A stretch of 64,000 nucleotides of DNA, from positions 186,001 to 250,000 of the forward strand of contig NZ_PRLE01000001.1 of assembly GCF_003287495.1 (NCBI RefSeq), given 5' to 3'. The translations under genes were made by a program, and so were the position numbers. The DNA comes from Faecalibacterium prausnitzii (GTDB taxonomy: Bacteria > Bacillota > Clostridia > Oscillospirales > Ruminococcaceae). The notes below the pieces were generated by a model that worked only from the letters and a program-made list of their open reading frames with translations, did no database searches and had not been told where the DNA came from. Shown here piece by piece: positions 39,321 through 48,146 of the stretch. How positions within the stretch are numbered: the stretch's first letter is position 1; the number at the start of each line of letters is the position of its first letter.

Positions 39321-39659
39321 TTATTCCTGAGCGCTTGTGGCGGAACCGCTCTCCCCGGTAGAGGGATAATAGAGGTTGTTGGAGATGAATTCCAGCTTAT
39401 CCTTGAGCATCATTTCCAGGTTGGCCACAGCGTGCACCATATTGGTGGCCGAATCGTTGACTTCCAGCAGTTTGCAGAGGTCCAGCTCTTCCATGCCCAT
39501 GGCGGTCTTCATCTTCTGGCTCTCGGCGCAGAGGATGTGGCTGAGGGCGGATTCCTGCAGGGCGATGCTCTCCAGCAGGTCGATCACCGCCTGATCCAGC
39601 GAGACGCGGGGCAGCGCGGGACAATTGAGGGTGCCGGGGCAATCCGTGGTATTTGCCAT
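39321..39659 (-). CDS. Conserved small helical protein, spore-surface-associated family resemblance
   Basis: The product is 112 aa from the ATG after AAAGGAT (about 11 bases). An in-frame ATG twelve bases earlier sits on the ribosome site. DLLESIALQESALSHILCAESQKMKTAMG and VNDSATNMVHAVANLEMMLKDKLEFI resemble small proteins that in Clostridia accompany spore-coat or collagen-like surface proteins. The N terminus has two Cys (TDCPGTLNCP). The function is unknown. It could be another element of the remaining sporulation set. Confidence 0.55.
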   Translation of the reverse strand: MANTTDCPGTLNCPALPRVSLDQAVIDLLESIALQESALSHILCAESQKMKTAMGMEELDLCKLLEVNDSATNMVHAVANLEMMLKDKLEFISNNLYYPSTGESGSATSAQE

Positions 39660-39751
39660 AGAGGGGGTCATCCTTTCCGGTCTGAAATTGCGCACCTGTG
39701 CGCACCCCATTCTATGTGCCTGCCGCTCCCGGTGCCACCCGCGGCGCCATT

Positions 39752-40069
39752 TTACTGCGGGTTCTCCCCTGCGGCCCTGGCCTCTACTTTTTCAATGGTA
39801 TCCCGATAGCCGCCGGAACCATACTGGATGCAGCGGTTGATCCGGCTGATGGTGGCGGTGCTGATCTCCACGGCTTTGACGATCTGGTCATAGGTGCTGC
39901 CGCCCAGCAGGAGCTTTGCAGCTTCCAGCCGCTGGGCCATATCTGAGATTTCTTTGACCGTACAGAGGTCTTCAAAAAAGTTATAGCACTCTTCCCGCGT
40001 CTCCAGGCTGAGGATGGCATCAAAGAGCGCGTCGGTGGTTTTGTTTCTGCGGTTATTTTTTTCAGCCAT
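39752..40069 (-). CDS. yerC: YerC/YecD family TrpR-like regulator
   Basis: The product is 105 aa from the ATG with AAAGGAG upstream. EECYNFFEDLCTVKEISDMAQRLEAAKLLLGGSTYDQIVKAVEISTATISRINRCI is the TrpR-like helix-turn-helix of the YerC/YecD family. The recognition helix is ISTATISRINRCI. The ligand and targets are not known. Its own promoter (TTGACT/TAAAGT) carries an inverted repeat, which suggests autoregulation. Confidence 0.88.
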   Translation of the reverse strand: MAEKNNRRNKTTDALFDAILSLETREECYNFFEDLCTVKEISDMAQRLEAAKLLLGGSTYDQIVKAVEISTATISRINRCIQYGSGGYRDTIEKVEARAAGENPQ

Positions 40070-40119
40070 AGTGGGTCTCCTTTGCGGCACTGCTGATGTT
40101 CTTTTTTTGTTGCATTATC

Positions 40120-40151
40120 ACTTTAGCACTTGAAAGTGTAAAAGTCAAGTG
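40120..40151 (-). promoter_or_regulatory. yerC promoter with overlapping palindrome
   Basis: TTGACT (40148-40143), 17 bases, TAAAGT (40125-40120). CACTTGA at 40127 and TCAAGTG at 40145 form an inverted repeat across the -35 and spacer, a good place for a repressor. Confidence 0.7.
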
Positions 40152-40297
40152 TTCCACGCGAGATTCCCCCTATTCAGCTTTTTTCACCTTACAAAGGGCC
40201 AAGTTTTATTCATCTCACATCTGAAAGAAAATCGCCTAAAAATTCTTAATTGAAACTTTTCAAAAATGGCAGAGTCTCCTAACTTGCTCAAAATATA

Positions 40298-40326
40298 TTG
40301 ACAATTTATGAAAACGGGGCTAAAGT
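40298..40326 (+). promoter_or_regulatory. cstA promoter
   Basis: TTGACA (40298-40303), 17 bases, TAAAGT (40321-40326). The transcript would start near 40333 and carry the T-box leader. Confidence 0.75.
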
Positions 40327-40354
40327 ATACACAATCATTCGGCAAATGCAATGA

Positions 40355-40690
40355 ACAGGACATGACCCTTTGCACACCCGCTTTGAGAGAGTCGCCGGTC
40401 TGATGCGAGGCGACAGCGAAGCACAAAGGGCCCTCACCTGCGAGCAGCCTGCGCGAACAGAACGGTACAGCGCCGTTTCCAGTAGTACATGGCCGTGCAG
40501 CCTACGTTACAGGGCGGCGTATCGTTCCCGTTGTTGTGTGGGGAGCTGTACGTTCACAAGCGGCTGTTTTGCAAAACAGCAAACGAAGTGGTACCGCGGA
40601 GATCTCAGTGCAGATGCACTGTAGCAAGCCTTCGTCTTCGATGGATGGATGTTTCCTGCATTCCATCTTTTGGAGAGGGAGGCTTTTTTC
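40355..40690 (+). promoter_or_regulatory. T-box riboswitch (transcriptional attenuator) upstream of cstA, putative Ala specifier
   Basis: Stem I is closed by CCCTTTG (40366-40372) and CAAAGGG (40424-40430). It contains GAGAGAG and a GTCGCC/GGCGAC stem. The T-box core GAAGTGGTACCGCGG lies at 40585-40599. ACGAAG (40583-40588) can pair with CTTCGT (40630-40635) as the antiterminator. The same CTTCGT lies in a terminator stem (AGCCTTCGTCTTC with GGAGAGGGAGGCT) followed by TTTTTT at 40684-40689. GAAGCAC just before the stem I 3' strand suggests GCA (Ala) as specifier. TGGT in the bulge fits a tRNA ending ACCA. The T-box call is strong; the codon is tentative. Confidence 0.85.
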
Positions 40691-40786
40691 GACCCCCGCG
40701 CCGCCGTTCCGTCTGTGGTTTTGCAAGGCAGCTGCCGTGTCACGGACGCGTTGCCGTTTGAAAGAAAGGAAAGAGGTTCAAAAGAA

Positions 40787-42514
40787 ATGAATACGCTGGT
40801 CATCGTTTTGATTGCAGCGGTGTGTCTGTTGGGCGCTTACACGTTCTACGGCCGCTGGCTGGCAAACAAATGGGGCATCGACCCCAAAGCAAAGACCCCT
40901 GCTGTCGTCCATGAGGACGGCCGCGACTATGTTCCCACCAATGGCTGGACCGTGTTTGCACACCAGTTCAGCTCCATTGCAGGTGCAGGCCCTGTCACCG
41001 GTGCCATCCAGGCTGCCGCTTTCGGCTGGCTGCCCGTCCTGCTGTGGGTCCTGATCGGCGGCATCTTCTTTGGTGCTGTCACCGACTTCGGCGCTCTGTA
41101 CGCTTCCGTCAAGAATGATGGCAAGTCCATGGGTATGCTGATTGAGAAGTACATCGGCAAGACCGGCCGCAAGCTGTTCCTGCTGTTCTGCTGGCTGTTC
41201 TGCGGCATCGTTATTGCCGCTTTCGCAGACATGGTTGCCGGTACCTTTAATGCTTATGGTACCGATGGCGCTCTGTCCGCTGCTGCTCAGACTAACGGCG
41301 CTGCCGGCATGGTTTCCATCATGTTCATGGTCTTCGCCGTGATCTTTGGCCTGATCCAGAAGAAGTTCAACTTCTCCGGTTGGAAAGAAAGCGTTATCAG
41401 CATCGTCTTCATTGTGCTGTCTTTCGTCATCGGCGCAAATGTTCCCCTGGTCTTCGGCAAGGCAGCCTGGAGCTATATCACCTTTGTTTACATCTTCTTT
41501 GCAGCTGTCCTGCCCATGTGGCTGCTCAAGCAGCCCCGTGATCACATGACTACCTTTATGTTCGTGGCCATGATCGCCGGTGCCGTGGTCGGCCTGCTGG
41601 TCGCTCACCCCACCATGAACCTGCCTGTCTTCACTGGTTTTACCAACGAGAAGCTGGGCACCATGTTCCCCATCCTGTTCGTCACGGTTGCCTGCGGCGC
41701 TGTCTCCGGCTTCCACAGCCTGGTTTCTTCCGGTACTTCTTCCAAGACCGTTGAGAACGAGAAAGACATGCTCAAGGTTGGTTACGGTGCCATGATCCTG
41801 GAGAGCCTGCTGGCTGTTCTGGCCCTGTGCGTTGCCGGTGCCGCCGCTGCTGCCGATGGCACCCCTGCTGCCGGTACCCCGTTCCAGATCTTCTCTACTG
41901 GTGTTGCCGGTTTCTTTGAGATGTTCGGCGTTCCCGTGTATGCCGCTACTGTCTTTATGACCATGTGCGTTTCCGCTCTGGCACTGACCAGCTTGGATGC
42001 TGTGGCCCGTATCGGCCGCATGAGCTTCCAGGAACTGTTCAGTGTGGACGACATGGAGCATGCTGAGGGCTGGCGCAAGCTGTTCTGCAATGTCTATTTC
42101 TCCACCTTTATCACCCTGGCTTTCGGCTTCCTGCTGACCAAGATCGGCTATGCTAACATCTGGCCCCTGTTCGGTTCCGCCAACCAGCTGCTGAGCGCTC
42201 TGGTTCTGGCCACCCTGTGCGTGTTCCTGAAGGTCACCGGCCGCAGCAACAAGATGCTGTTCCCCCCGCTGATCATCATGCTCTGCGTCACCTTTACCGC
42301 TCTGGTGCAGCGCCTGATTGCAATGGTCAAGGCCATCAGCGCAGCCGCTTCTGTCTCCATCCCCGCTGGTGAGACCACTTGGGGTGCTGTGTTTATCGCA
42401 AACGGCCTGCAGCTGATCCTGGCCATCCTGCTGATCGTTCTGGGCCTGAACATCGTGTTCCACTCCCTGAACGCTTACAAGAAAGCGGAGAAGAACAGCG
42501 AAGCAAAGGTCTGA
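40787..42514 (+). CDS. cstA: CstA-family peptide/pyruvate transporter
   Basis: The product is 575 aa with about 15 hydrophobic segments. It starts at the ATG with AAAGAGG ten bases upstream; the long in-frame extension reads into the T-box leader. FYGRWLANKWGID, VPTNGWTVFAHQFSSIAGAGPVTGAIQAAAFGWLPVLLW and GALYASVKNDGKSMGMLIEKYIG are characteristic of the CstA/BtsT family, which takes up peptides or pyruvate. It is shorter than E. coli CstA (about 700 aa), as in other Firmicutes. Codon use is strongly biased, which suggests high expression. Control by the T-box means it responds to uncharged tRNA. Confidence 0.93.
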   Translation: MNTLVIVLIAAVCLLGAYTFYGRWLANKWGIDPKAKTPAVVHEDGRDYVPTNGWTVFAHQFSSIAGAGPVTGAIQAAAFGWLPVLLWVLIGGIFFGAVTDFGALYASVKNDGKSMGMLIEKYIGKTGRKLFLLFCWLFCGIVIAAFADMVAGTFNAYGTDGALSAAAQTNGAAGMVSIMFMVFAVIFGLIQKKFNFSGWKESVISIVFIVLSFVIGANVPLVFGKAAWSYITFVYIFFAAVLPMWLLKQPRDHMTTFMFVAMIAGAVVGLLVAHPTMNLPVFTGFTNEKLGTMFPILFVTVACGAVSGFHSLVSSGTSSKTVENEKDMLKVGYGAMILESLLAVLALCVAGAAAAADGTPAAGTPFQIFSTGVAGFFEMFGVPVYAATVFMTMCVSALALTSLDAVARIGRMSFQELFSVDDMEHAEGWRKLFCNVYFSTFITLAFGFLLTKIGYANIWPLFGSANQLLSALVLATLCVFLKVTGRSNKMLFPPLIIMLCVTFTALVQRLIAMVKAISAAASVSIPAGETTWGAVFIANGLQLILAILLIVLGLNIVFHSLNAYKKAEKNSEAKV

Positions 42515-42551
42515 TCTCTCAAATCGGAGCATCCCTTAACAGAATAGGCAA

Positions 42552-42592
42552 AATGCCGCTGACGGTTTTTATTCCGTCAGCGGCATTTTTAT
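42552..42592 (+). terminator. cstA terminator
   Basis: ATGCCGCTGACGG pairs with CCGTCAGCGGCAT around TTTTTATT, followed by TTTTATTTTA. This is a strong intrinsic terminator. Confidence 0.92.
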
Positions 42593-42700
42593 TTTATATG
42601 ATTTGTGTTTGTGGCGTTCTGCGGGCCGCTCCAAACACTTTTTCACCAGAGGAATTGTAACGGTACATAGCTGCATTTTGCCTTTGGGGCTCTTCCCGTG

Positions 42701-42741
42701 AAAAAGTATTTTAGAAACGACCGCAGTCGTTTCTAAAATAC
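42701..42741 (-). terminator. Terminator of the alpha/beta hydrolase gene
   Basis: A perfect 16-base-pair stem (42706-42721 with 42726-42741, loop CGCA) is followed on the minus strand by TTTTTCACG. It lies about 60 bases after the hydrolase stop. Between it and the cstA terminator nothing else was seen. Confidence 0.8.
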
Positions 42742-42801
42742 AGAAACTAAAGATAATGATACCTCTATTTATGCCCAGAGTGAAACGGAGGGCATTCTAA
42801 A

Positions 42802-43494
42802 TCAAAAATTCGTTTCTTCCCACGTTTGAAGGACCGCCATCTGCACCGGGGTGTGGAACCAGTGTTCCCCGCCCTCCATGATCGTCAGATGCGCCCCGCT
42901 TTCCTGACGGAAGCGCTCGATCAGGGTGCGGCTGGTCAGGGCATCGCTGTCACCATACAGCACCTGCGTGCGGCCATGCCAGTGCAGCGGATGTTCCCGC
43001 ACCCAGCACAGATACGGCCACGAGAGGGTCTCCCCAAGATCCGTGGGGATCTCCCCTGCCCGCTGCAGCTGTTCCTCGGTCACATGGGCATATTTCATCA
43101 TATTTGTGATGAGAGCTTCCATATCCACCACCGGAGAGGCCAGCAGGGCCTGTTCCGGCGCGTCTCCCTGCAGCGCCTGCATGGCAAGCCACGCGCCGAT
43201 GCTCACGCCATACAGCCGGATATGCGCCCACACCGGCTTCATGCGGGCATATACGGCTTCTATCTCCGGCACAGCCACCCACGGCAGTAGCTGCTCGGGG
43301 CTGTTTTTCCGTGCGCCATGCTCGGGCAGGTCGATGGCCAGCACCTGCCAGCCTGCTGCACAGGCTGTACCGGCAAAGCGCTCTGCCTCTTCCTTGCAGC
43401 CATTCTTGCCGTGGACATAGAGATAGACCCTGCGGCTCCGGCTGCCGTACAGGACAGCCGGGATGCCGGCAATGGTCATGGTCTGTTTTTTCAT
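42802..43494 (-). CDS. Alpha/beta hydrolase
   Basis: The product is 230 aa. VYLYVHGKNGCKEEAERFA forms the oxyanion region and YGVSIGAWLAMQAL the nucleophile elbow (G-x-S-x-G). YGDSDALTSRT supplies the acid and GGEHWFHTP the His. No signal peptide is present, so it is cytoplasmic. The compact fold without a lid resembles carboxylesterases/acyl hydrolases of unknown substrate. It is monocistronic with its own terminator. Confidence 0.88.
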   Translation of the reverse strand: MKKQTMTIAGIPAVLYGSRSRRVYLYVHGKNGCKEEAERFAGTACAAGWQVLAIDLPEHGARKNSPEQLLPWVAVPEIEAVYARMKPVWAHIRLYGVSIGAWLAMQALQGDAPEQALLASPVVDMEALITNMMKYAHVTEEQLQRAGEIPTDLGETLSWPYLCWVREHPLHWHGRTQVLYGDSDALTSRTLIERFRQESGAHLTIMEGGEHWFHTPVQMAVLQTWEETNF

Positions 43495-43625
43495 AAGGGA
43501 TTCTCCTTATCCGATCATGCTCTCCATTCGGAGAGACGTTTTGTTTACACTGCGCATTGCTTTTCGTCCTCCCTTCTTTCCGTTTTCTCTATGATAGCAC
43601 ATCCGCCCGCCAAACACAAACAAAA

Positions 43626-43668
43626 AAGGAGCCGCAGCGCCCTGTTACGGGTACTGCAGCTCCCAGAT
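43626..43668 (-). terminator. Terminator after tsf
   Basis: GGAGCTGCAGTACCC pairs with GGGCGCTGCGGCTCC (small mismatches) around GTAACA, followed by TTTTTTG on the minus strand. Confidence 0.88.
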
Positions 43669-43685
43669 TCAACCCAAAGGTTAAA

Positions 43686-44606
43686 TTACTTCACCATGCT
43701 TGCAACTTCAGCAGCGAAGTCGTCAGCGCGCTTCTCCAGGCCCTCGCCCTTCTGGAAACGAGCAAACTTGACGATCTTGATGTCGCCGCCCAGGTCCTTA
43801 GCGACCTTAGCGGTGTACTGAGCAACAGACAGGTCGCCGTCCTTGACGAACTCCTGATCGACCAGGCAGTTCTCCTTGAAGAACTTCTTGATCTTGCCCT
43901 CGATCATCTTCTGCTTCACAGCCTCGGGCTTGTTGGCGTTCTTCGGATCCTGAGACATCTGAACCAGCATGATCTCTTTCTCCTTGGCAACGACCTCAGC
44001 GGGGACAGAAGCCTCATCGACGTAGCTGGGGTTGGCAGCTGCGACCTGCATGGCAATGTCCTTGCCGTAAGCGACGAACTCGTCCTTTGCCTCGATGCCA
44101 TTGGTGGTCTCGAAGTTGACCAGGATGCCGTGGGTGCCGCCGCCGTGGACGTATGCAGAGCAGACGCCCTCGTAACGGGTGAAGCGGCGAACCTTGATGT
44201 TCTCCTTGATGACCAGGATCAGCTCTTTCAGAGCCTGATCGACGGTCTCATCGCCCATCTTGCAGTTCATCAGGGTCTCAACGTCAGCAGGGTTCTGCTC
44301 CATGATGACCTTGGTAGCCTTCTTGACGAAATCGACGAACTTGTCGTTCTTGGCGACGAAGTCGGTCTCAGCGTTGACCTCGATGACAACACCGACCTTG
44401 CACTCGGGGCAGTAATCAGCGTAGACCATGCCCTCAGCAGCAATGCGGCCAGCCTTCTTAGCGGCGGTAGCCAGACCACGCTCACGCAGGATCTCAATAG
44501 CCTTCTCGAAGTTGCCGTCAGCCTCAGTCAGAGCCTTCTTGCACTCCATCATGCCGCAGTCAGTCTGCTTGCGCAGCTCCATAACGTCCTTTGCAGAAAT
44601 AGCCAT
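43686..44606 (-). CDS. tsf: Translation elongation factor Ts
   Basis: The product is 306 aa. It is the nucleotide exchange factor for EF-Tu. The N-terminal UBA-like part (KDVMELRKQTDCGMMECKKALTEADGNFEKAIEILRERGLATAAKKAGRIAAEG) and the core with NAETDFVAKNDKF (the TDFV motif that contacts EF-Tu) are present. It follows rpsB by 55 bases, the universal rpsB-tsf order. Codon bias is strong. Confidence 0.98.
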   Translation of the reverse strand: MAISAKDVMELRKQTDCGMMECKKALTEADGNFEKAIEILRERGLATAAKKAGRIAAEGMVYADYCPECKVGVVIEVNAETDFVAKNDKFVDFVKKATKVIMEQNPADVETLMNCKMGDETVDQALKELILVIKENIKVRRFTRYEGVCSAYVHGGGTHGILVNFETTNGIEAKDEFVAYGKDIAMQVAAANPSYVDEASVPAEVVAKEKEIMLVQMSQDPKNANKPEAVKQKMIEGKIKKFFKENCLVDQEFVKDGDLSVAQYTAKVAKDLGGDIKIVKFARFQKGEGLEKRADDFAAEVASMVK

Positions 44607-44661
44607 TTTAGTATTCTCCCTTACACGTTATTCACAGGTTGTTTGCGGGATCTTTGGGAAA

Positions 44662-45384
44662 TCAGGCGTTTGCGGCGTCCTCAGCGGGAGCGGCCTCCTG
44701 GTTGCCCTGCTTGCCTTCCAGCGCAGCGTCAGCCATAGCGCCAGCGATCAGCTTGACAGCGCGGATTGCGTCGTCGTTGCCGGGGATGACGTAGTCGATC
44801 TCATCGGGGTTGCAGTTGGTATCAACGATAGCCACGATGGGGATGTTCAGCTTGCGGGCCTCAGCAACAGCAATGCGCTCCTTGTGGGGGTCAACGATGA
44901 ACATTGCCTTCGGCAGGGTCTTCATGTTCTTGACGCCGCCCAGGTACTTGTCCAGCTTCTCCATCTCGAGCTCGAGTTTCGCAACCTCTTTCTTGGGCAG
45001 CAGCTCAAAGGTGCCATTCTCTTTCATCTTTGCCAGCTGATCCATACGGTCGATGCGCTTACGGATGGTGCGGAAGTTGGTCAGCATACCACCCAGCCAG
45101 CGAGCATTGACATAGTGCATGCCGCAGCGCAGAGCCTCGTCACGGATGGACTCCTGAGCCTGCTTCTTGGTGCCGACGAACAGGATGTCGCCGCCCTCAG
45201 CTGCAACTTCCTTCACGTAGTTGTAAGCCTCATCCAGCTTCTTAACGGTCTTCTGCAGGTCGATGATATAGATGCCGTTGCGCTCGGTGAAGATATACTT
45301 CGCCATCTTGGGGTTCCAACGACGGGTCTGGTGACCGAAGTGCACACCTGCCTCGAGAAGCTGCTTCATAGAAACGACTGCCAT
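44662..45384 (-). CDS. rpsB: 30S ribosomal protein S2
   Basis: The product is 240 aa from the ATG with GGAGGTAA upstream; an in-frame extension to 45492 lacks conservation. [43 protein letters not shown] is the S2 signature, with [10 protein letters not shown] and [16 protein letters not shown] following. The C terminus is acidic and Ala-rich. It binds the 30S head-platform junction and is co-transcribed with tsf. Confidence 0.98.
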   Translation of the reverse strand: MAVVSMKQLLEAGVHFGHQTRRWNPKMAKYIFTERNGIYIIDLQKTVKKLDEAYNYVKEVAAEGGDILFVGTKKQAQESIRDEALRCGMHYVNARWLGGMLTNFRTIRKRIDRMDQLAKMKENGTFELLPKKEVAKLELEMEKLDKYLGGVKNMKTLPKAMFIVDPHKERIAVAEARKLNIPIVAIVDTNCNPDEIDYVIPGNDDAIRAVKLIAGAMADAALEGKQGNQEAAPAEDAANA

Positions 45385-45517
45385 AGTAAAATTACCTCCA
45401 AAAATTTGTTTTGCCTCCGCACACCGTGATCCTGCCGCCGCATCGGACGGGGCCGGACTGCCCTCCACCCGCGATTGGGCACAAAAGGGCATAGTGATGC
45501 GTGTGTAATGCTAAGTA

Positions 45518-45546
45518 ATAGTAGCACAAAAGTGAAGAAGATTCAA
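45518..45546 (-). promoter_or_regulatory. rpsB-tsf promoter and 5' leader
   Basis: TTGAAT (45546-45541), 17 bases, TACTAT (45523-45518). The leader of about 125 bases to rpsB is GC-rich and could fold (GGCGGCAGGATC region) as an S2 autoregulatory site; no known motif could be confirmed. Confidence 0.6.
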
Positions 45547-45589
45547 GTGCTTTTCGCTCTTTTTTACAAAAAGACGCGTCAAAATTCTC

Positions 45590-47548
45590 TCATTTGTCCG
45601 TGCTGCTCTCCCCCAGCCCTGCCATATCCATCCGGTCCAGCGCGTAGCCTTTGCCAAACATGAGGTCATACTGGAGCATCCAGTGGTTCTGATTCCATTT
45701 TTGCTGCAGGGCGGTCATCGTATTCGTTGTACTGCCGTCCCGGTTCAGAATCGTGCCGCGGGTATTGCTGCGGCAGGCCACTTGCAATTGCCGGTTGAGA
45801 TACTGGAAATAGAGCGGCTGCTTCAGGCCGTAAATGTTCATCATCACCGGGGAGATATCGTAAGCGGCGATGGTGCCCAGATCCACCGGCTTGTCCGTGT
45901 AGTTCGACCACATCAGCAGGGTGGTCTGGTGGAGCTTTGGGTCCGCGCTGGAATCGCTGGCGTAGCCGCTCCTGGTAAAGACATCGTAGTTGGAGTCAAT
46001 GGGGTTGTAGTGGTCGCCCCAGAAGACCAGAATGACCGGCTCGTCCACCTGAGAGAAGTATTCCGTCAGCTTGCCCAGCATGGCGTCCGCATCCCGGATG
46101 CCCGTTGCAAAGTCCTCCAGCGCACCCACGGTGCTGGCCTTGAGGCCCGCCGGGTGTTCCAGCACTTTCACCCGCTCGTCGTCGGGGTAGTTGTCCTTAT
46201 TATAATTGGTGTGGTTCTGCATGGTAACGGCATGGAGGAAGACCGGCGCGTCCGAGCTTGCTTTCATGCTCTCATACTGCTGAATGATCTGGTCGGCCAT
46301 GGAGTCGTCCGTGACCAAGCCGCTGGTCCAGTAGTGCTTGCGCACCTTGTTGACGCCGTGCATTTTTTCCAGGCTGAGGAACGTATCCAGGCCCAGATTG
46401 GGGTAAGCCGTATCCCGGCTCCAGTATTTGGCCCAGAAGCAGTGCACTGCCGCCGTCTGGTAGCCCTGTGTCTTGAGGTAGTTGGGCAGAGCGAACATCG
46501 GTTTGGTTACATGCTGCTGGTAGGGCTTGCTGCCGTTGGGCAGGAACGAGACGGAGTAACCCGTCAGCGCCTCAAACTCCACATCGCAGGTACCGCCGCC
46601 AAAGCTGGGGCTGTAGGCCCGGCCATAGGCACTGGTCTGCTGCAGCCTGTGGAGGTTGGCGGAAACATCTGTGTCAAACTGGTAACCGTACTGCTCCAGC
46701 TCCGAGACATCCCAATAGGACTCGTCCATCACATAGAGGATGGTCGGCTTCTGCACGGCCTCGTCCGCCGGGGTGGTTGCCCCGTAGGACTCCGGGTAGA
46801 GCGGGCTGGTGGAGTACTTCTCCCCCGCCTCCACGTCATCCAGGATCTCGTTGACCGCCTCTTCCGAATATTCCTCGGGTTTATCAATTTCCAGATTGGT
46901 CAGGTTGGTCAGAAAGCTGGTGATGACGCCATAGTAGCGGTAATAACGATCCTGCATCCAGGCGTCCGGCAGGATGCCAAGGCTCTCCGTCACGGCGGAC
47001 TGCAAAAAGACGCAGAACACCAGCGCGCAGCCGGCGGCTGCGCTGGCGGCAAAGCCTGCCACCCGCTGAGGCCAGCCCAGCTTTGCCCGCTTCCGGTAGA
47101 GGAAGAACGAGCCCACCGTCAGCACCAGCACCACCACGATGGAAACGGTCATGCTGGTCTGGATATGGATGCCGGCCGCCGAGGCCACGCCAGCCGCCTC
47201 CGAGACCTGCATCAGGTCCCACGGCAGGAACGGTTCACCCCGCAGCTGGAGGGTGTAAAAATCGACCGCCGCGGGCACGCAGCCCAGAATGGCTGTGACC
47301 AGCGTGGCCAGCGGCGCAAACCGGGTCAGCCAGTCCACGGTCAGCCAGACCAGGAACAGCAGCGCCCAGGCCAGGGCGTAGGCTTCCCAGTGGGGCTCGA
47401 TGTACTGTGCAAAGGTATCCGCGTCCAGCGTGCCGCGTGCGATCCACTCCGTCAGCACCAGCACCACCAGCGCTGCCAGCGGCGGGAACACGAGCCGCGC
47501 CGCATAGAGCAGCAGCGGCGTACGCGTATCGTTTGATTGCTTGTTCAT
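45590..47548 (-). CDS. LTA synthase-family sulfatase (phosphoglycerol transferase-like)
   Basis: The product is 652 aa from the ATG with AAAGGA upstream. Five or six N-terminal membrane helices (about 10-215) lead to an extracellular sulfatase-fold domain. Metal and active-site positions are visible: VMDESYWDVSEL (Glu), SFGGGTCDVEFEALTGYS (Thr) and VFWGDHYNPI (Asp-His). These match lipoteichoic acid synthase/phosphoglycerol transferase enzymes that polymerise glycerol-phosphate on glycolipids. The exact product (LTA, another phospho-polymer or primase) is not determined. It is monocistronic. Confidence 0.88.
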   Translation of the reverse strand: MNKQSNDTRTPLLLYAARLVFPPLAALVVLVLTEWIARGTLDADTFAQYIEPHWEAYALAWALLFLVWLTVDWLTRFAPLATLVTAILGCVPAAVDFYTLQLRGEPFLPWDLMQVSEAAGVASAAGIHIQTSMTVSIVVVLVLTVGSFFLYRKRAKLGWPQRVAGFAASAAAGCALVFCVFLQSAVTESLGILPDAWMQDRYYRYYGVITSFLTNLTNLEIDKPEEYSEEAVNEILDDVEAGEKYSTSPLYPESYGATTPADEAVQKPTILYVMDESYWDVSELEQYGYQFDTDVSANLHRLQQTSAYGRAYSPSFGGGTCDVEFEALTGYSVSFLPNGSKPYQQHVTKPMFALPNYLKTQGYQTAAVHCFWAKYWSRDTAYPNLGLDTFLSLEKMHGVNKVRKHYWTSGLVTDDSMADQIIQQYESMKASSDAPVFLHAVTMQNHTNYNKDNYPDDERVKVLEHPAGLKASTVGALEDFATGIRDADAMLGKLTEYFSQVDEPVILVFWGDHYNPIDSNYDVFTRSGYASDSSADPKLHQTTLLMWSNYTDKPVDLGTIAAYDISPVMMNIYGLKQPLYFQYLNRQLQVACRSNTRGTILNRDGSTTNTMTALQQKWNQNHWMLQYDLMFGKGYALDRMDMAGLGESSTDK

Positions 47549-47708
47549 AAAGAAGTTTCCTTTCACTTCTCATTCATCTATTTTCCAGGGCCTCCGCCCT
47601 GTTTCTTTCCCGCGGGATGTGGCGACAAACCATGCCCGCAGTTCTTTATTATAGCGCGGTTTTGGCCAAAATCCAGCCCCTATTGGCCGGAAGATAGCTG
47701 AAAATCTT

Positions 47709-48011
47709 TCACCCTTTCAGCCAGCGGCGCAGCTTTGCGAAAAAGCCCGCCGGTTTTGCCGCTGTTTCCTCGGGCACCGGCAGCTCCGTGCGCACCAGAA
47801 TGGCATCCAGTCCGATCCGCTCGATCTCATGCCACGGGATGGTCAACGTTTCCTCCCGGCCCATAAGCCCGAACAGCCGGGGCTGTCCCAGCAGCTGCAG
47901 GCTGGTGATCTCCGCCGTCTGCGGGTCAAATTCCAGATCATCGGCTTTGCCCAGGCAGACACCGTTTTGCAGCTGGACGATCTCCTTGGTGCACAGATCC
48001 CGGAACGTCAT
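47709..48011 (-). CDS. ylmC: YlmC/YmxH family PRC-barrel protein
   Basis: The product is 100 aa from the ATG with GGGAGGTGAGG upstream; the long in-frame extension runs antisense to the HAD gene. LCTKEIVQLQNGVCLGKADDLEFDPQTAEITSLQLLGQPRLFG is the PRC-barrel of the YlmC/YmxH family, which is linked to sporulation in Firmicutes. The C terminus is basic (GFFAKLRRWLKG), possibly membrane-touching. It is divergent from a HAD gene. Confidence 0.82.
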   Translation of the reverse strand: MTFRDLCTKEIVQLQNGVCLGKADDLEFDPQTAEITSLQLLGQPRLFGLMGREETLTIPWHEIERIGLDAILVRTELPVPEETAAKPAGFFAKLRRWLKG

Positions 48012-48146
48012 CCCCTCACCTCCCTGTTCCCACCCTATGCCGCCGGAGCGGCGTTCATGCAAAAAGAGTGGAAAAAGCTGGGGCAGTTGTGCTATACTAG
48101 GCCCGGAATCACACCCAAAATGCAGACAAGATTTGAGGAAACCGGA

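Noticed and set aside
44607-45492. Longer rpsB start at 45492
   Set aside because: The extra residues are not conserved in S2, and GGAGGTAA precedes the ATG at 45384.
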